This document shows, in pieces, positions 7,314-14,834 of a DNA stretch of 30,970 bases. Numbering within the stretch: the first letter of the stretch is position 1; every line of letters begins with the position of its first letter. The notes below the pieces were generated by a model. The model made no database searches. It was not told the DNA's origin and was given only the letters and a program-made list of their open reading frames with translations. The DNA is taken from positions 345-31,314 of the forward strand of contig DITG01000069.1 of NCBI GenBank assembly GCA_002422045.1, read 5' to 3'. A program made the translations under genes and the position numbers. The stretch is from Acholeplasmataceae bacterium UBA6190. GTDB lineage: Bacteria > Bacillota_I > Bacilli_A > Acholeplasmatales > Acholeplasmataceae.

Positions 7314-8963
7314 ATGGCTTATGTAGCACTTTATCGCGCATACCGACCCAAATCATTTGAAGAAGTTTCTGGTCAAAAAGTGATCATCAAGACACTTCAA
7401 AATGCACTGCTTCATGACAAGATCGCCCATGCCTATCTCTTCTCAGGACCTAGGGGCACCGGTAAGACATCGATTGCTAAAATCTTCGCCAAAGCGGTCA
7501 ACTGTGAGCATCAACCCAATAGTGATCCCTGTAATGAGTGTGCCATCTGTAAAGGCATCGATAAAGGTGATATCCCTGATGTGATTGAAATTGACGCCGC
7601 ATCCAATAATGGTGTCGATGAAATCAGAGACTTAAGAGATAAAGTCAAATACATGCCCTCAGTCGGCAAATTCAAAGTCTATATCATCGATGAAGTGCAT
7701 ATGCTCACACCAGGTGCATTCAACGCACTCTTAAAGACGCTTGAAGAACCGCCGAAACATGTCATCTTCGTACTGGCAACCACAGAAGTTCAAAAAATAC
7801 CCGCAACGATTCTTTCCAGATGTCAGCGTTTTGATTTTAAGAACATCGAAACCCATGATATCGTTGAGCGCCTGAACATCATTGCTGAAAAAGAAAATAT
7901 CAAGATTTCCAAAGAGGCAATCTATGCCGTCGCAGAAAATGCCGAAGGCGGATTAAGAGATGCCATCAGTTTGCTTGACCAAGCGATTTCTTATGCGAGT
8001 GATATGATCACTGAAGATGATGTGCATCAAGTCTCAGGATCAGTGTCCAAGAAAGCATTGACCAAACTGCTCTTATCCATTTCAAACAAAGAAATCAGTG
8101 CAGCGATGGTCACGTTGAGAGATTTGCTCGCTGAAGGCAAGGAAATCTCAAGAATCGTGAATGATCTGATCTTGGCATTAAGAGATATCCTGCTTGAAAA
8201 ATCAACCAAGGTAGAACATCCCAAATACAGTGAATTGCTCAGTGTCTTCTCTTTTGACAGAATCTATTTCTATCTGGAAGTGCTCAATCAGCTCCAACAA
8301 GATATGAAATGGACACATCAGAAACGTGCCTATGTCGAACTCGGTCTCATCAAGATGATGGAACATCCGACACTGAAGTCAATCGATTATGATGCACTAC
8401 TGATGGATTTGAAAAATCAGGTACAAGAACTGAAGGAAAACTTCAAATCTGCACCCAGAACCATCAAAGAAGAAACCGGTAGAAAACCGCTTGTCACTGT
8501 CAAAGATGTCGAATCCATCTTGAATCATTCAGATAAAGATAAAAAAACGAAGATGCTTGCAGGTTGGGAACATCTCAAAAACTATCCCAAACCGCATTTG
8601 AAGATGGTTGCCTATCTGTTGTCCCAAGGTGAATTAGAAGCTGTATCCGATCGAATGCTGCTTGTCTACGATGATTTATCTTTATGCAGACAGATCATGG
8701 ATCCAGAAGCTAAAAAATTAGTCCTAGAACTTTTCAACAACAAGACGCAACTCATTGAAGATTATGTCGCCATCCAGAAATCGGACTGGCTCATCCTTAA
8801 AGAAGTTTACCTTGATCAATGGAAAAAAGGAACCAAGAAACCTAAACTACCAGCGCATGATCTCAAACTCTATCATGAAGATCGCATCGAAGATTCGAAA
8901 GAACCCGAAATCATTTCGCTTGCGAAAGAGTATTTCGGCAATAAAGTGACCATAAAGGAGTAA
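7314..8963 (+). CDS. dnaX: DNA polymerase III subunit gamma/tau
   Basis: DnaX is the AAA+ clamp-loader motor of the replicative polymerase. The 549-aa protein opens with the conserved VALYRAYRPKSFEEVSGQ, has Walker A GPRGTGKT at 45-52, the four-Cys zinc module (Cys64, 73, 76, 79), Walker B/DExx IIDEVHML and sensor 1 LATTEVQKIPATILSRCQRF. The region after about 370 is the variable tau-like tail, moderately long for a low-GC organism. The SD AAAAGGAGGG precedes ATG 7314. No convincing programmed frameshift site for a short gamma form was found. First gene of dnaX-ybaB-recR. Confidence 0.97.
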   Translation: MAYVALYRAYRPKSFEEVSGQKVIIKTLQNALLHDKIAHAYLFSGPRGTGKTSIAKIFAKAVNCEHQPNSDPCNECAICKGIDKGDIPDVIEIDAASNNGVDEIRDLRDKVKYMPSVGKFKVYIIDEVHMLTPGAFNALLKTLEEPPKHVIFVLATTEVQKIPATILSRCQRFDFKNIETHDIVERLNIIAEKENIKISKEAIYAVAENAEGGLRDAISLLDQAISYASDMITEDDVHQVSGSVSKKALTKLLLSISNKEISAAMVTLRDLLAEGKEISRIVNDLILALRDILLEKSTKVEHPKYSELLSVFSFDRIYFYLEVLNQLQQDMKWTHQKRAYVELGLIKMMEHPTLKSIDYDALLMDLKNQVQELKENFKSAPRTIKEETGRKPLVTVKDVESILNHSDKDKKTKMLAGWEHLKNYPKPHLKMVAYLLSQGELEAVSDRMLLVYDDLSLCRQIMDPEAKKLVLELFNNKTQLIEDYVAIQKSDWLILKEVYLDQWKKGTKKPKLPAHDLKLYHEDRIEDSKEPEIISLAKEYFGNKVTIKE

Positions 8964-8967
8964 TCTC

Positions 8968-9258
8968 ATGAATCCAAACATGTTAAACAAACTCAAGAAA
9001 ATTCAAAAACAAATGATGGAAGCCCAAGAAGCGCTTGAACGTAAAGAATTCTTTGGCAAATCATCGGGTGTGACGGTCGTCATGCAAGGTACCAGACAAG
9101 TGATTGATGTTCAAATCAATCCAGAACTCTTAACAGAAGTTGAAATGCTTCAAGATTCCATATTGCTTGCTGTCAATGACGCACTCAAACAAATTGACAA
9201 AGAGCAAGAAGCAACCATGGGACAATTCTCAGGTGGCATGGGCGGGTTCGGATTCTAA
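8968..9258 (+). CDS. YbaB/EbfC family nucleoid-associated protein
   Basis: A 96-aa member of the YbaB/EbfC family, small dimeric DNA-binding proteins nearly always encoded between dnaX and recR. It shows the N-terminal helix MLNKLKKIQKQMMEAQEAL, the strand region GVTVVMQGTRQVIDVQINP, and a Gly-rich C-terminal tail ending GGMGGFGF. ATG 8968 follows AAAGGAG four bases after the dnaX stop region. The stop codon shares one base with the recR start (TAATG). Function is thought to be nucleoid organisation or recombination support; no specific role can be read here. Confidence 0.95.
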   Translation: MNPNMLNKLKKIQKQMMEAQEALERKEFFGKSSGVTVVMQGTRQVIDVQINPELLTEVEMLQDSILLAVNDALKQIDKEQEATMGQFSGGMGGFGF

Positions 9259-9848
9259 TGTACCCCTCGATTTTGAAGAAAATCATCGAAGATTTTCAAA
9301 AACTTCCAGGCATCGGTGAGAAAACAGCTGAACGGCTTGCGCTTCATCTGATTTCTCAAATGGAGGAAGCAGATATTCAAAGTTTTTCCGATCATTTGGC
9401 CAGAGTCAAACACGAAATCAAACCATGTCCGATCTGCCATATGATCACAGATCACGATCTATGCGACATCTGTTCAGATACCCAAAGAGATCACGACATC
9501 CTCATGGTGGTTGCTGATCCTAAAGATGTGTTTGTCATGGAACGCATGAAAACATATCACGGTATGTATCATGTCTTAGGTGGTCTGATTGATTTTTCAA
9601 GAGGGAAGACTGATGCTGATCTATCCATCGACAGTCTTTCTGCAAGACTTAAAAATTTTAAAGAAATGATCATTGCAACCAGTGGAACCGTTGAAGGTGA
9701 GATGACTGCGAAGTATCTCAAGCAACTCTTCGATCTGCCTGAGTTGAAAGTGACAAGATTGGCGTATGGTCTGCCCGTAGGTGCGGATTTGAAGTACGCA
9801 GATGAATTGACATTGAGCAAAGCGGTTGAAAACCGACTCAAGTATTAG
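9258..9848 (+). CDS. recR: Recombination mediator RecR
   Basis: RecR loads RecA at gaps together with RecO/RecF. The 196-aa protein has the helix-hairpin-helix LPGIGEKTAERLALHL (16-31), a four-Cys zinc finger (Cys57, 60, 69, 72) and the Toprim domain (VVADPKDVFVMER ... GGLIDFSRG ... IATSGTVEGEMTAKYL), then a Walker B-like C-terminal part (VTRLAYGLPVGADLKYAD). Length is standard. The ATG overlaps the ybaB TAA by one base, so translation is coupled. Confidence 0.97.
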   Translation: MYPSILKKIIEDFQKLPGIGEKTAERLALHLISQMEEADIQSFSDHLARVKHEIKPCPICHMITDHDLCDICSDTQRDHDILMVVADPKDVFVMERMKTYHGMYHVLGGLIDFSRGKTDADLSIDSLSARLKNFKEMIIATSGTVEGEMTAKYLKQLFDLPELKVTRLAYGLPVGADLKYADELTLSKAVENRLKY

Positions 9849-9860
9849 GAGGATATGTTC

Positions 9861-10145
9861 ATGTGGAACTTTATTCAAGGACTGTTTGACAATTTGCTTG
9901 GTAATTTGTTTGATCGGTTCAACCAGTTTCTGATCGACACTTTGAAAATCGATGAGACATTGCTTGGACTCTATGACCAGTTCGTTGCTCCACTGCCTGA
10001 GTGGATCAAAATACTTGGCATTATCTTCGTTGGCATTATCTTGGTGCTTGGCACCTTGAGTTTTGTCAAGAAGATGCTCAAACTCTTCATCGTGATTGCT
10101 GTCATCCTTGCAATCGTCGTTCTTGCTACGCAATTGAATGGTTAA
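9861..10145 (+). CDS. Small two-TM membrane protein, unknown function
   Basis: A 94-aa protein with an amphipathic N-terminal part (MWNFIQGLFDNLLGNLFDRF) and two hydrophobic segments at about 49-67 and 74-90. I place the start at ATG 9861 rather than ATG 9855: the strong AGGAGG at 9847-9852 is only 2 bases from the first ATG but 8 from the second. It follows recR by 12 bases and ends the dnaX operon. Bacillus carries yaaL and bofA in this place, but neither sequence is recognisable here. No terminator is seen; the rpoE promoter starts 4 bases later. Confidence 0.72.
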   Translation: MWNFIQGLFDNLLGNLFDRFNQFLIDTLKIDETLLGLYDQFVAPLPEWIKILGIIFVGIILVLGTLSFVKKMLKLFIVIAVILAIVVLATQLNG

Positions 10146-10148
10146 CCC

Positions 10149-10177
10149 TTGCAAAAACAAAATGATTAGTATACAAT
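10149..10177 (+). promoter_or_regulatory. Promoter of rpoE
   Basis: TTGCAA (10149-10154), 17-bp spacer, TACAAT (10172-10177): five of six matches in the -10 and four in the -35, at ideal spacing. It lies 24 bp before ATG 10201, behind SD TTAGGAGG. Confidence 0.85.
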
Positions 10178-10200
10178 ATATACGGTTTTAGGAGGCAGAA

Positions 10201-10740
10201 ATGAACGATAAATTGAAATCATTGGCAATGCTGGAAGTGACAGAAGTTCTTTTGAAAGAAAGTTCCAAACCACTGACGATTCAACAGATCATCCAAAGCG
10301 TTGCTGAAATCAAGAACATTTCACTTGATGACATTGACAGACTGACACAGCTCTATATGGATATTACAACAAGCGCAAAGTTTGTTTACTGTGGTGATGA
10401 TCAATGGGATTTGAAGGAAAGAAATCTTGAACTGTGGGACAAAGACGGATTTGCTTTTGTTCATGCAGAAGAAGTTGAAGAAGACGTCGAAGAAGATTTA
10501 GATTTCACCGAATTCGTGCTTGAAGACGAAGAAGAAGTTGAAGTCGAAGTTGATGATGAAGAAGTTGAAGAAGTCGACGAAGAAATCAAAGAAGAAAAGG
10601 CCTATATCGACATTGATCTGCCGATCAAGTCCACCGATGAAGAAGATGTTGACGATCCAGAAATCGAATTTGATGATGAATACGATGAAGATGACTACAA
10701 CGAAATCATGGACGATTACGAGGATATGTACGACGAATAA
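10201..10740 (+). CDS. rpoE: DNA-directed RNA polymerase subunit delta
   Basis: Delta binds RNA polymerase in Firmicutes and speeds recycling and promoter discrimination. The 179-aa protein has the N-terminal HARE-HTH winged-helix fold (residues 1 to about 75, including MLEVTEVLLKESSKPLTI and the DQWDLKERN region) and a long disordered tail from about 90 to the end made almost only of Glu and Asp. This two-part design is diagnostic. The acidic tail is rich in GAAGAA/GATGAT codons and produces open but meaningless reading frames on the other strand. It has its own promoter and terminator, so it is monocistronic. The neighbourhood rpoE-pyrG-fba matches Bacillus. Confidence 0.95.
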   Translation: MNDKLKSLAMLEVTEVLLKESSKPLTIQQIIQSVAEIKNISLDDIDRLTQLYMDITTSAKFVYCGDDQWDLKERNLELWDKDGFAFVHAEEVEEDVEEDLDFTEFVLEDEEEVEVEVDDEEVEEVDEEIKEEKAYIDIDLPIKSTDEEDVDDPEIEFDDEYDEDDYNEIMDDYEDMYDE

Positions 10741-10761
10741 GTCGATTGAAACGGATCTCTT

Positions 10762-10792
10762 AAGGGTGTATTCCAACAATATGCCCTTTTTT
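10762..10792 (+). terminator. Terminator of rpoE
   Basis: An 11-bp stem (10762-10772 with 10778-10788, two G-T wobbles) with a 5-base loop leads into six T (10787-10792). Confidence 0.85.
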
Positions 10793-10812
10793 CATCCAAA
10801 GAAAGGAAGTTA

Positions 10813-11439
10813 ATGATGATTGATTTTGTGGAATGGTTAGGTTATGCAGCATCGCTGATTGTATTGGTTTCGCTATTGATGAGTTCAGTGAAAAGACTGA
10901 GATGGATCAATTTAGCAGGTTCTTTGGCATTTGCAGTGTACGGTTTCTTGGTCGGAGCACTGCCTGTCGGTTTCATGAACTTGGGTATTGTTTTAATCAA
11001 TATCTATTTTTTGTTTCAGATGTATACGAAAAAAGATTATTTCACACTCCTTCCAACTAGTGATGTATCTTATTTCAATCACTTTATTGAAAGTTATCAG
11101 TCAGACATCAAACAATTCATGTGGCTCGATGAGAATTTAGATGATACGACTTATATGAAACTGTTCATACTCAGGAACACTGTACCCGCAGGTGTTGTTG
11201 TCGCAAAAACAAAAGACTCTGAAACACTCGAGATCCTCATTGATTATGTCACGCCAACCTATCGTGATTTTAAAATGGGTCAATTTCTCTATCGTGACCA
11301 GAAACTATATTTTACAAATCTCGGTTACAAGCGTTTGATTTCTAAACCGGGTACCGAAAAACATGAATCTTATTTGAAGCGCATGGGATTTGTCTTGGAA
11401 TCACTGAACCAAGAATCCTTTTATGTGAAGACACTTTAA
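10813..11439 (+). CDS. YgjV-like membrane protein with C-terminal GNAT-like domain
   Basis: The 208-aa protein has three membrane segments (about 7-23, 32-50, 53-71) resembling the YgjV/inner-membrane family (AGSLAFAVYGFLVGALPVGF ... NIYFLFQMY), followed by a soluble domain from about 80. That part reads like a GNAT fold: IDYVTPTYRDFKMGQFLY at the place of the acetyl-CoA loop and SYLKRMGFVLE as the last helix-strand. The loop is RDFKMG instead of the usual RGxGxG, so cofactor binding is uncertain. ATG 10813 or 10816 could be used; both follow AAAGGAAG. It lies between the rpoE terminator and the pyrG promoter, with no promoter recognised. Function unknown; the GNAT assignment is by pattern only. 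Confidence 0.75.
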   Translation: MMIDFVEWLGYAASLIVLVSLLMSSVKRLRWINLAGSLAFAVYGFLVGALPVGFMNLGIVLINIYFLFQMYTKKDYFTLLPTSDVSYFNHFIESYQSDIKQFMWLDENLDDTTYMKLFILRNTVPAGVVVAKTKDSETLEILIDYVTPTYRDFKMGQFLYRDQKLYFTNLGYKRLISKPGTEKHESYLKRMGFVLESLNQESFYVKTL

Positions 11440-11465
11440 GGAATGATTAAATTCACAAAAGGTGG

Positions 11466-11493
11466 TTGTCTTTCCAACTTCTTTTGATATAAT
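11466..11493 (+). promoter_or_regulatory. Promoter of pyrG, transcript expected to start GGGC
   Basis: TTGTCT (11466-11471), 16-bp spacer and TATAAT (11488-11493) with an extended TGA in front. Seven bases after the -10 comes GGGC at 11500-11503, the start-site sequence used by CTP-regulated pyrG genes in Gram-positive bacteria. Confidence 0.85.
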
Positions 11494-11499
11494 AGATAA

Positions 11500-11544
11500 G
11501 GGCACACCATAGAGTCTCCTAGACATAGGGGACTCTTTTATTTT
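11500..11544 (+). promoter_or_regulatory. pyrG leader attenuator (CTP-sensing reiterative transcription type)
   Basis: The inferred transcript begins GGGCAC. From 11511 a 10-bp stem (11511-11520 with 11527-11536, one wobble, AGACAT loop) is followed by TTTATTTT, making an intrinsic terminator before the pyrG SD. The 5' strand carries the pyrimidine run TCTCCT (11515-11520). In Bacillus pyrG, low CTP makes polymerase stutter at GGG and add extra G; the poly-G pairs with such a run and breaks the terminator. All parts are present here. The mechanism is known for the family; its use here is inferred. Confidence 0.82.
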
Positions 11545-11567
11545 AAAAAATCAGGAGGAAAAAACAC

Positions 11568-13175
11568 ATGGCCAAGTATATTTTCGTCACGGGTGGGGTC
11601 GTATCAAGTCTCGGCAAAGGGATCACAGCTTCTGCCATCGGACAACTACTCAAAAGCAGGGGACTCAAAGTCTTCATGCAGAAATTCGATCCATACATCA
11701 ACGTGGATCCAGGCACGATGAGCCCTTACCAACACGGGGAAGTTTTTGTCACCCAAGATGGTGCTGAAACCGATTTGGACTTAGGGCACTATGAACGATT
11801 CATCGACGAAAATTTAAACAGACATTCCTCCATCACCACAGGTAAAATCTACCAGACAGTCTTGAAAAGAGAACGGAGAGGCGACTACCTTGGCGCGACC
11901 GTTCAAGTGATTCCCCACATCACAGACCAGATCAAAAAGAAACTCGTTGACGTTGCAAGACACACCAATCCTGATGTTGTCATCACGGAAATTGGAGGCA
12001 CTGTCGGTGATATCGAGAGTTTACCCTTCTTAGAAGCCATTCGCCAGGCCAGACGAGACTTCGGTTTCCAAAATACCTTATATATCCATAATACGCTCGT
12101 CCCTTACCTTAAGGCAGCCAATGAAATCAAGACCAAACCGACACAACATTCCGTGAAGGAACTCATGAGCATGGGCATCCATCCCGATATCATTATGCTC
12201 AGAAGTGAGATGCCAATCTCACAGGAACATAAGGAAAAAATCGCTTTGTTCTGCGATGTTGACTCGGATGCAGTCTTTGAATCTGTCGATGTTGACGTCT
12301 TGTATGAAGTGATTGTCAACCTCCACAAACAAAAGATTGACGATAAGATATTGAAGCATTTCGGATATGAAAAACCAGAAGCCGATGTCACTCCTTGGAT
12401 TGATCTGGTTTACCGAATCAAACACCTGAATCAAGAAATCACCATCGGTTTGGTGGGTAAGTATGTACAACTCCATGACGCCTATCTTTCCGTATCCGAA
12501 TCCCTCAAACATGCCGGATACTTCCATAACCGGAAGATCATCATCAAGTGGATCAACGCGGAAGATGTCGATCATGAAAATGCAGATTTGTATCTCCATG
12601 ATGTCGATGGCATTTTAGTTCCCGGTGGATTTGGGAAACGTGCAACAGAAGGCAAACTTGCAGCGATCACTTATGCCAGAACCAAACAGATTCCCTTCCT
12701 AGGACTCTGTTATGGTATGCAGCTTGCTGTCATCGAATATGCTCAAAACGTATTAAACCTACCAGGCGCAAGCTCCACAGAAATTGATCCTGATACACCA
12801 CACCCCGTCATTTCCTTGCAAAGAGGCAGGTTATCCGATGAAGATATGGGAGGTACATTAAGACTTGGTCTTTACGATTGTGAGATTAAGGAAGGTACTC
12901 GTGCCTATGATGCTTATCAGTCCAAACTGATTCAGGAACGTCATCGTCATCGTTATGAATTCAACAATCAGTATTTAGAACATTTTGAAGAATCCAAAAT
13001 GGTCATCTCCGGATTCAACAGCCAGTATCAGCTGGTTGAAATGATTGAATTATCGGATCACCCATGGTTTGTCGCAGTTCAGTTCCATCCGGAATTTCTA
13101 TCGAGACCGCTCAGACCACACCCACTCTTCAAAGGTTTCATCGAATCCATCGTCAAACTCGAAAAAAAAGACTAG
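11568..13175 (+). CDS. pyrG: CTP synthase
   Basis: PyrG makes CTP from UTP, ATP and glutamine. The 535-aa protein has the N-terminal amidoligase domain (KYIFVTGGVVSSLGKGITA, DPYINVDPGTMSPYQHGEV, EIGGTVGDIESLPFLEA) and the C-terminal class I glutaminase with nucleophile Cys381 in FLGLCYGMQ and the His-Glu pair in VQFHPEF. Length is normal. SD AGGAGG at 11553-11558, ATG 11568. It stands alone behind the leader attenuator, so expression should respond to CTP. No terminator is seen after it; the fba regulatory region starts within a few bases. Confidence 0.98.
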   Translation: MAKYIFVTGGVVSSLGKGITASAIGQLLKSRGLKVFMQKFDPYINVDPGTMSPYQHGEVFVTQDGAETDLDLGHYERFIDENLNRHSSITTGKIYQTVLKRERRGDYLGATVQVIPHITDQIKKKLVDVARHTNPDVVITEIGGTVGDIESLPFLEAIRQARRDFGFQNTLYIHNTLVPYLKAANEIKTKPTQHSVKELMSMGIHPDIIMLRSEMPISQEHKEKIALFCDVDSDAVFESVDVDVLYEVIVNLHKQKIDDKILKHFGYEKPEADVTPWIDLVYRIKHLNQEITIGLVGKYVQLHDAYLSVSESLKHAGYFHNRKIIIKWINAEDVDHENADLYLHDVDGILVPGGFGKRATEGKLAAITYARTKQIPFLGLCYGMQLAVIEYAQNVLNLPGASSTEIDPDTPHPVISLQRGRLSDEDMGGTLRLGLYDCEIKEGTRAYDAYQSKLIQERHRHRYEFNNQYLEHFEESKMVISGFNSQYQLVEMIELSDHPWFVAVQFHPEFLSRPLRPHPLFKGFIESIVKLEKKD

Positions 13176-13178
13176 AGT

Positions 13179-13192
13179 TGTGAACGGTTACA
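13179..13192 (+). promoter_or_regulatory. cre-like site (CcpA) upstream of fba
   Basis: TGTGAACGGTTACA fits the catabolite-responsive consensus TGWAANCGNTNWCA at every fixed position but one. Its centre is about 56 bp upstream of the inferred fba transcription start, the place from which CcpA activates genes such as Bacillus ackA. Site seen; regulation inferred. Confidence 0.6.
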
Positions 13193-13205
13193 CGCATCGT
13201 TTCAT

Positions 13206-13234
13206 TGCTATTGAAGTAGCTTTGTAATATAATA
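13206..13234 (+). promoter_or_regulatory. Promoter of fba
   Basis: TTGCTA (13206-13211), 17-bp spacer, TATAAT (13229-13234). A small hairpin TTGAAT/ATTCAA (13239-13244 with 13248-13253) forms near the 5' end of the message just before the SD AAGGAGG. Confidence 0.82.
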
Positions 13235-13265
13235 GATTTGAATTTCATTCAAGGAGGCATTATAA

Positions 13266-14132
13266 ATGGCAGTCGTATCAGCAAAAGAGATGTTACTTAA
13301 AGCACGCAAGGAAGGTTATGGCGTCGCGCAGATCAACATCAATAACTTAGAGTGGATCAAGGCAGTTTTGACCACTGTGGAAGAATTGAAGTCACCCGTC
13401 ATTCTTGGCGTATCAGAAGGTGCAGCGAAGTACATGGGCGGTTATAAGACCGTTATGGCAATGGTTAGAGAACTTTATGCGTTCTACAACATGACCGTTC
13501 CTGTCGCAGTTCATTTGGATCATGGTACTTATGAAGGTGCATACAAGGCACTGAATGCAGGCTTTACATCCATCATGTTTGATGGTTCTCACTATCCATT
13601 TGAAGAAAACCTAGCAAAGACCATTGAAATCGTCGCAGCATGTCATGCAAAAGGCGTTTCAGTCGAAGCTGAAGTTGGTTCGATTGGTGGCGAAGAAGAT
13701 GGTGTCATCGGTATGGGCGAAGTTGCAGATCCTAAAGAATGTGCAGCCATTGCAGCAACCGGCGTTGACATGTTTGCAGCAGGTATCGGTAACATTCATG
13801 GTAAATATCCAGCCAACTGGCCAGGATTGAGATTTGATGTCCTAGAAACCGTATCCTCAGTGACCGGTGGTGTTCCACTTGTGCTTCATGGTGGTACAGG
13901 CATTCCAGCACACATGGTTCAAAAAGCCATTTCGATGGGTGTTGCTAAAATCAACGTCAATACTGAACTTCAACTGGCTTTCGCGGATGCAACCAGAAAG
14001 TACATTGAAGCTGGAAAAGATTTAGATTCTAAGGGTTTTGACCCAAGAAAACTGTTTCAACCAGGTTATGAAGCGATGAAGAAAGTTATTAAAGACAAAC
14101 TTGAAATGTTTGGTTCCGTCAACAAAGCGTAA
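13266..14132 (+). CDS. fba: Class II fructose-bisphosphate aldolase
   Basis: The enzyme splits fructose-1,6-bisphosphate into dihydroxyacetone phosphate and glyceraldehyde-3-phosphate in glycolysis, with a zinc ion. The 288-aa protein shows VHLDHG with catalytic Asp85 and zinc ligand His86, the acidic EAEVGSIGGEEDG segment, zinc His in GNIHGKYP and LHGGTG, and KINVNTELQ for phosphate binding. Length and motifs match the Bacillus FbaA type (ketose-bisphosphate aldolase); a tagatose-bisphosphate specificity is less likely. Strong SD AAGGAGG, ATG 13266. The cre-like site and strong promoter fit a highly expressed, catabolite-activated glycolytic gene. The downstream hypothetical gene is cotranscribed. 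Confidence 0.95.
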   Translation: MAVVSAKEMLLKARKEGYGVAQININNLEWIKAVLTTVEELKSPVILGVSEGAAKYMGGYKTVMAMVRELYAFYNMTVPVAVHLDHGTYEGAYKALNAGFTSIMFDGSHYPFEENLAKTIEIVAACHAKGVSVEAEVGSIGGEEDGVIGMGEVADPKECAAIAATGVDMFAAGIGNIHGKYPANWPGLRFDVLETVSSVTGGVPLVLHGGTGIPAHMVQKAISMGVAKINVNTELQLAFADATRKYIEAGKDLDSKGFDPRKLFQPGYEAMKKVIKDKLEMFGSVNKA

Positions 14133-14146
14133 TTGAGGTGATTTTG

Positions 14147-14695
14147 ATGCGTGATGAAAAGCTTTATCACGAGTATGCCAATTGGAAAATCGAGCATCAT
14201 CAGCTGCTTAAAGAACTGGTCGATCGCGATTCCGATTTGATCATTCGTTTTAAGCATGTCATCGATGTCACAGATCATTTGTATGATCGTTTGATCGACG
14301 ATACCAATTACACCGATGAAGAAGATCAGATATTCGAAACCGGATTCTATTATTTGGTGGATCAAATCGAAGAAATAGCAAAACTCCTCAAGAAACCCTA
14401 TAAGGATCTTGAAGAGTTAGAGTCTAGAAGTAGAGAAGTGAATTTGTTGCTATCGACCATTGATTTTCAAAATGAGTTACTCACGATTGAAAATTTCGAA
14501 CAAGGTGACATGGATAAATTGGTTGAATTCGAACTTGATGTCGTCAGACGTCTGGAAAACAAAGAGGTCATCCCGGTTGACATGTTTGAAAAACTGGATC
14601 AGATGACATTTGACATGTTTAAGAAATTAAACGTTGAATACTATCCGATTGATGACATCTTCCTAGAAATTGCAGATGAACTCGGTATACTTTAG
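14147..14695 (+). CDS. Conserved-looking hypothetical protein, acidic and helical
   Basis: This 182-aa soluble protein is not one I recognise. It is strongly charged, Asp/Glu-rich and mostly helical, with no membrane segment, signal peptide or catalytic motif evident. I choose ATG 14147, which has GAGGTG (14135-14140) six bases upstream, over the GTG at 14138 that overlaps that SD. It follows fba by 14 bases with no promoter between and ends at a strong terminator, so it is the second gene of the fba transcript. Confidence 0.75.
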   Translation: MRDEKLYHEYANWKIEHHQLLKELVDRDSDLIIRFKHVIDVTDHLYDRLIDDTNYTDEEDQIFETGFYYLVDQIEEIAKLLKKPYKDLEELESRSREVNLLLSTIDFQNELLTIENFEQGDMDKLVEFELDVVRRLENKEVIPVDMFEKLDQMTFDMFKKLNVEYYPIDDIFLEIADELGIL

Positions 14696-14720
14696 ACACA
14701 ACCCGTTATGTAAAACAACA

Positions 14721-14757
14721 AAATGCTCGTAGACATTTGTCTATGAGCATTTTTTTA
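14721..14757 (+). terminator. Terminator of the fba operon, inside a larger inverted repeat
   Basis: A 12-bp stem ATGCTCGTAGAC/GTCTATGAGCAT (14723-14734 with 14739-14750, one wobble) leads into seven T. An outer 8-bp inverted repeat ACACAACC/GGTTGTGT (14696-14703 with 14760-14767) encloses it. It lies between convergent genes and could also slow leftward transcription. Confidence 0.92.
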
Positions 14758-14834
14758 CTGGTTGTGTTCAAGTAGGCACATGCCATAAAATGAATATGAC
14801 TTGCTTAATGTTTATGCTAGATGTAGAGGACGTC

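Noticed and set aside
8541..8547. Run of seven A in dnaX as a gamma/tau frameshift or slippage site
   Set aside because: The zero-frame reading is AAA AAA ACG preceded by T, which is not a good X XXY YYZ slippery heptamer, and seven A is short for transcriptional slippage; no stem-loop stands out downstream.
10498..10813. Open frames opposite to and out of frame with the rpoE acidic tail
   Set aside because: They come from GAA/GAT repeats read in other frames; no SD and no protein-like composition.
11455..11486. Terminator of the YgjV-like gene
   Set aside because: The possible hairpin is imperfect with mismatches and overlaps the pyrG -35, so I could not support it.
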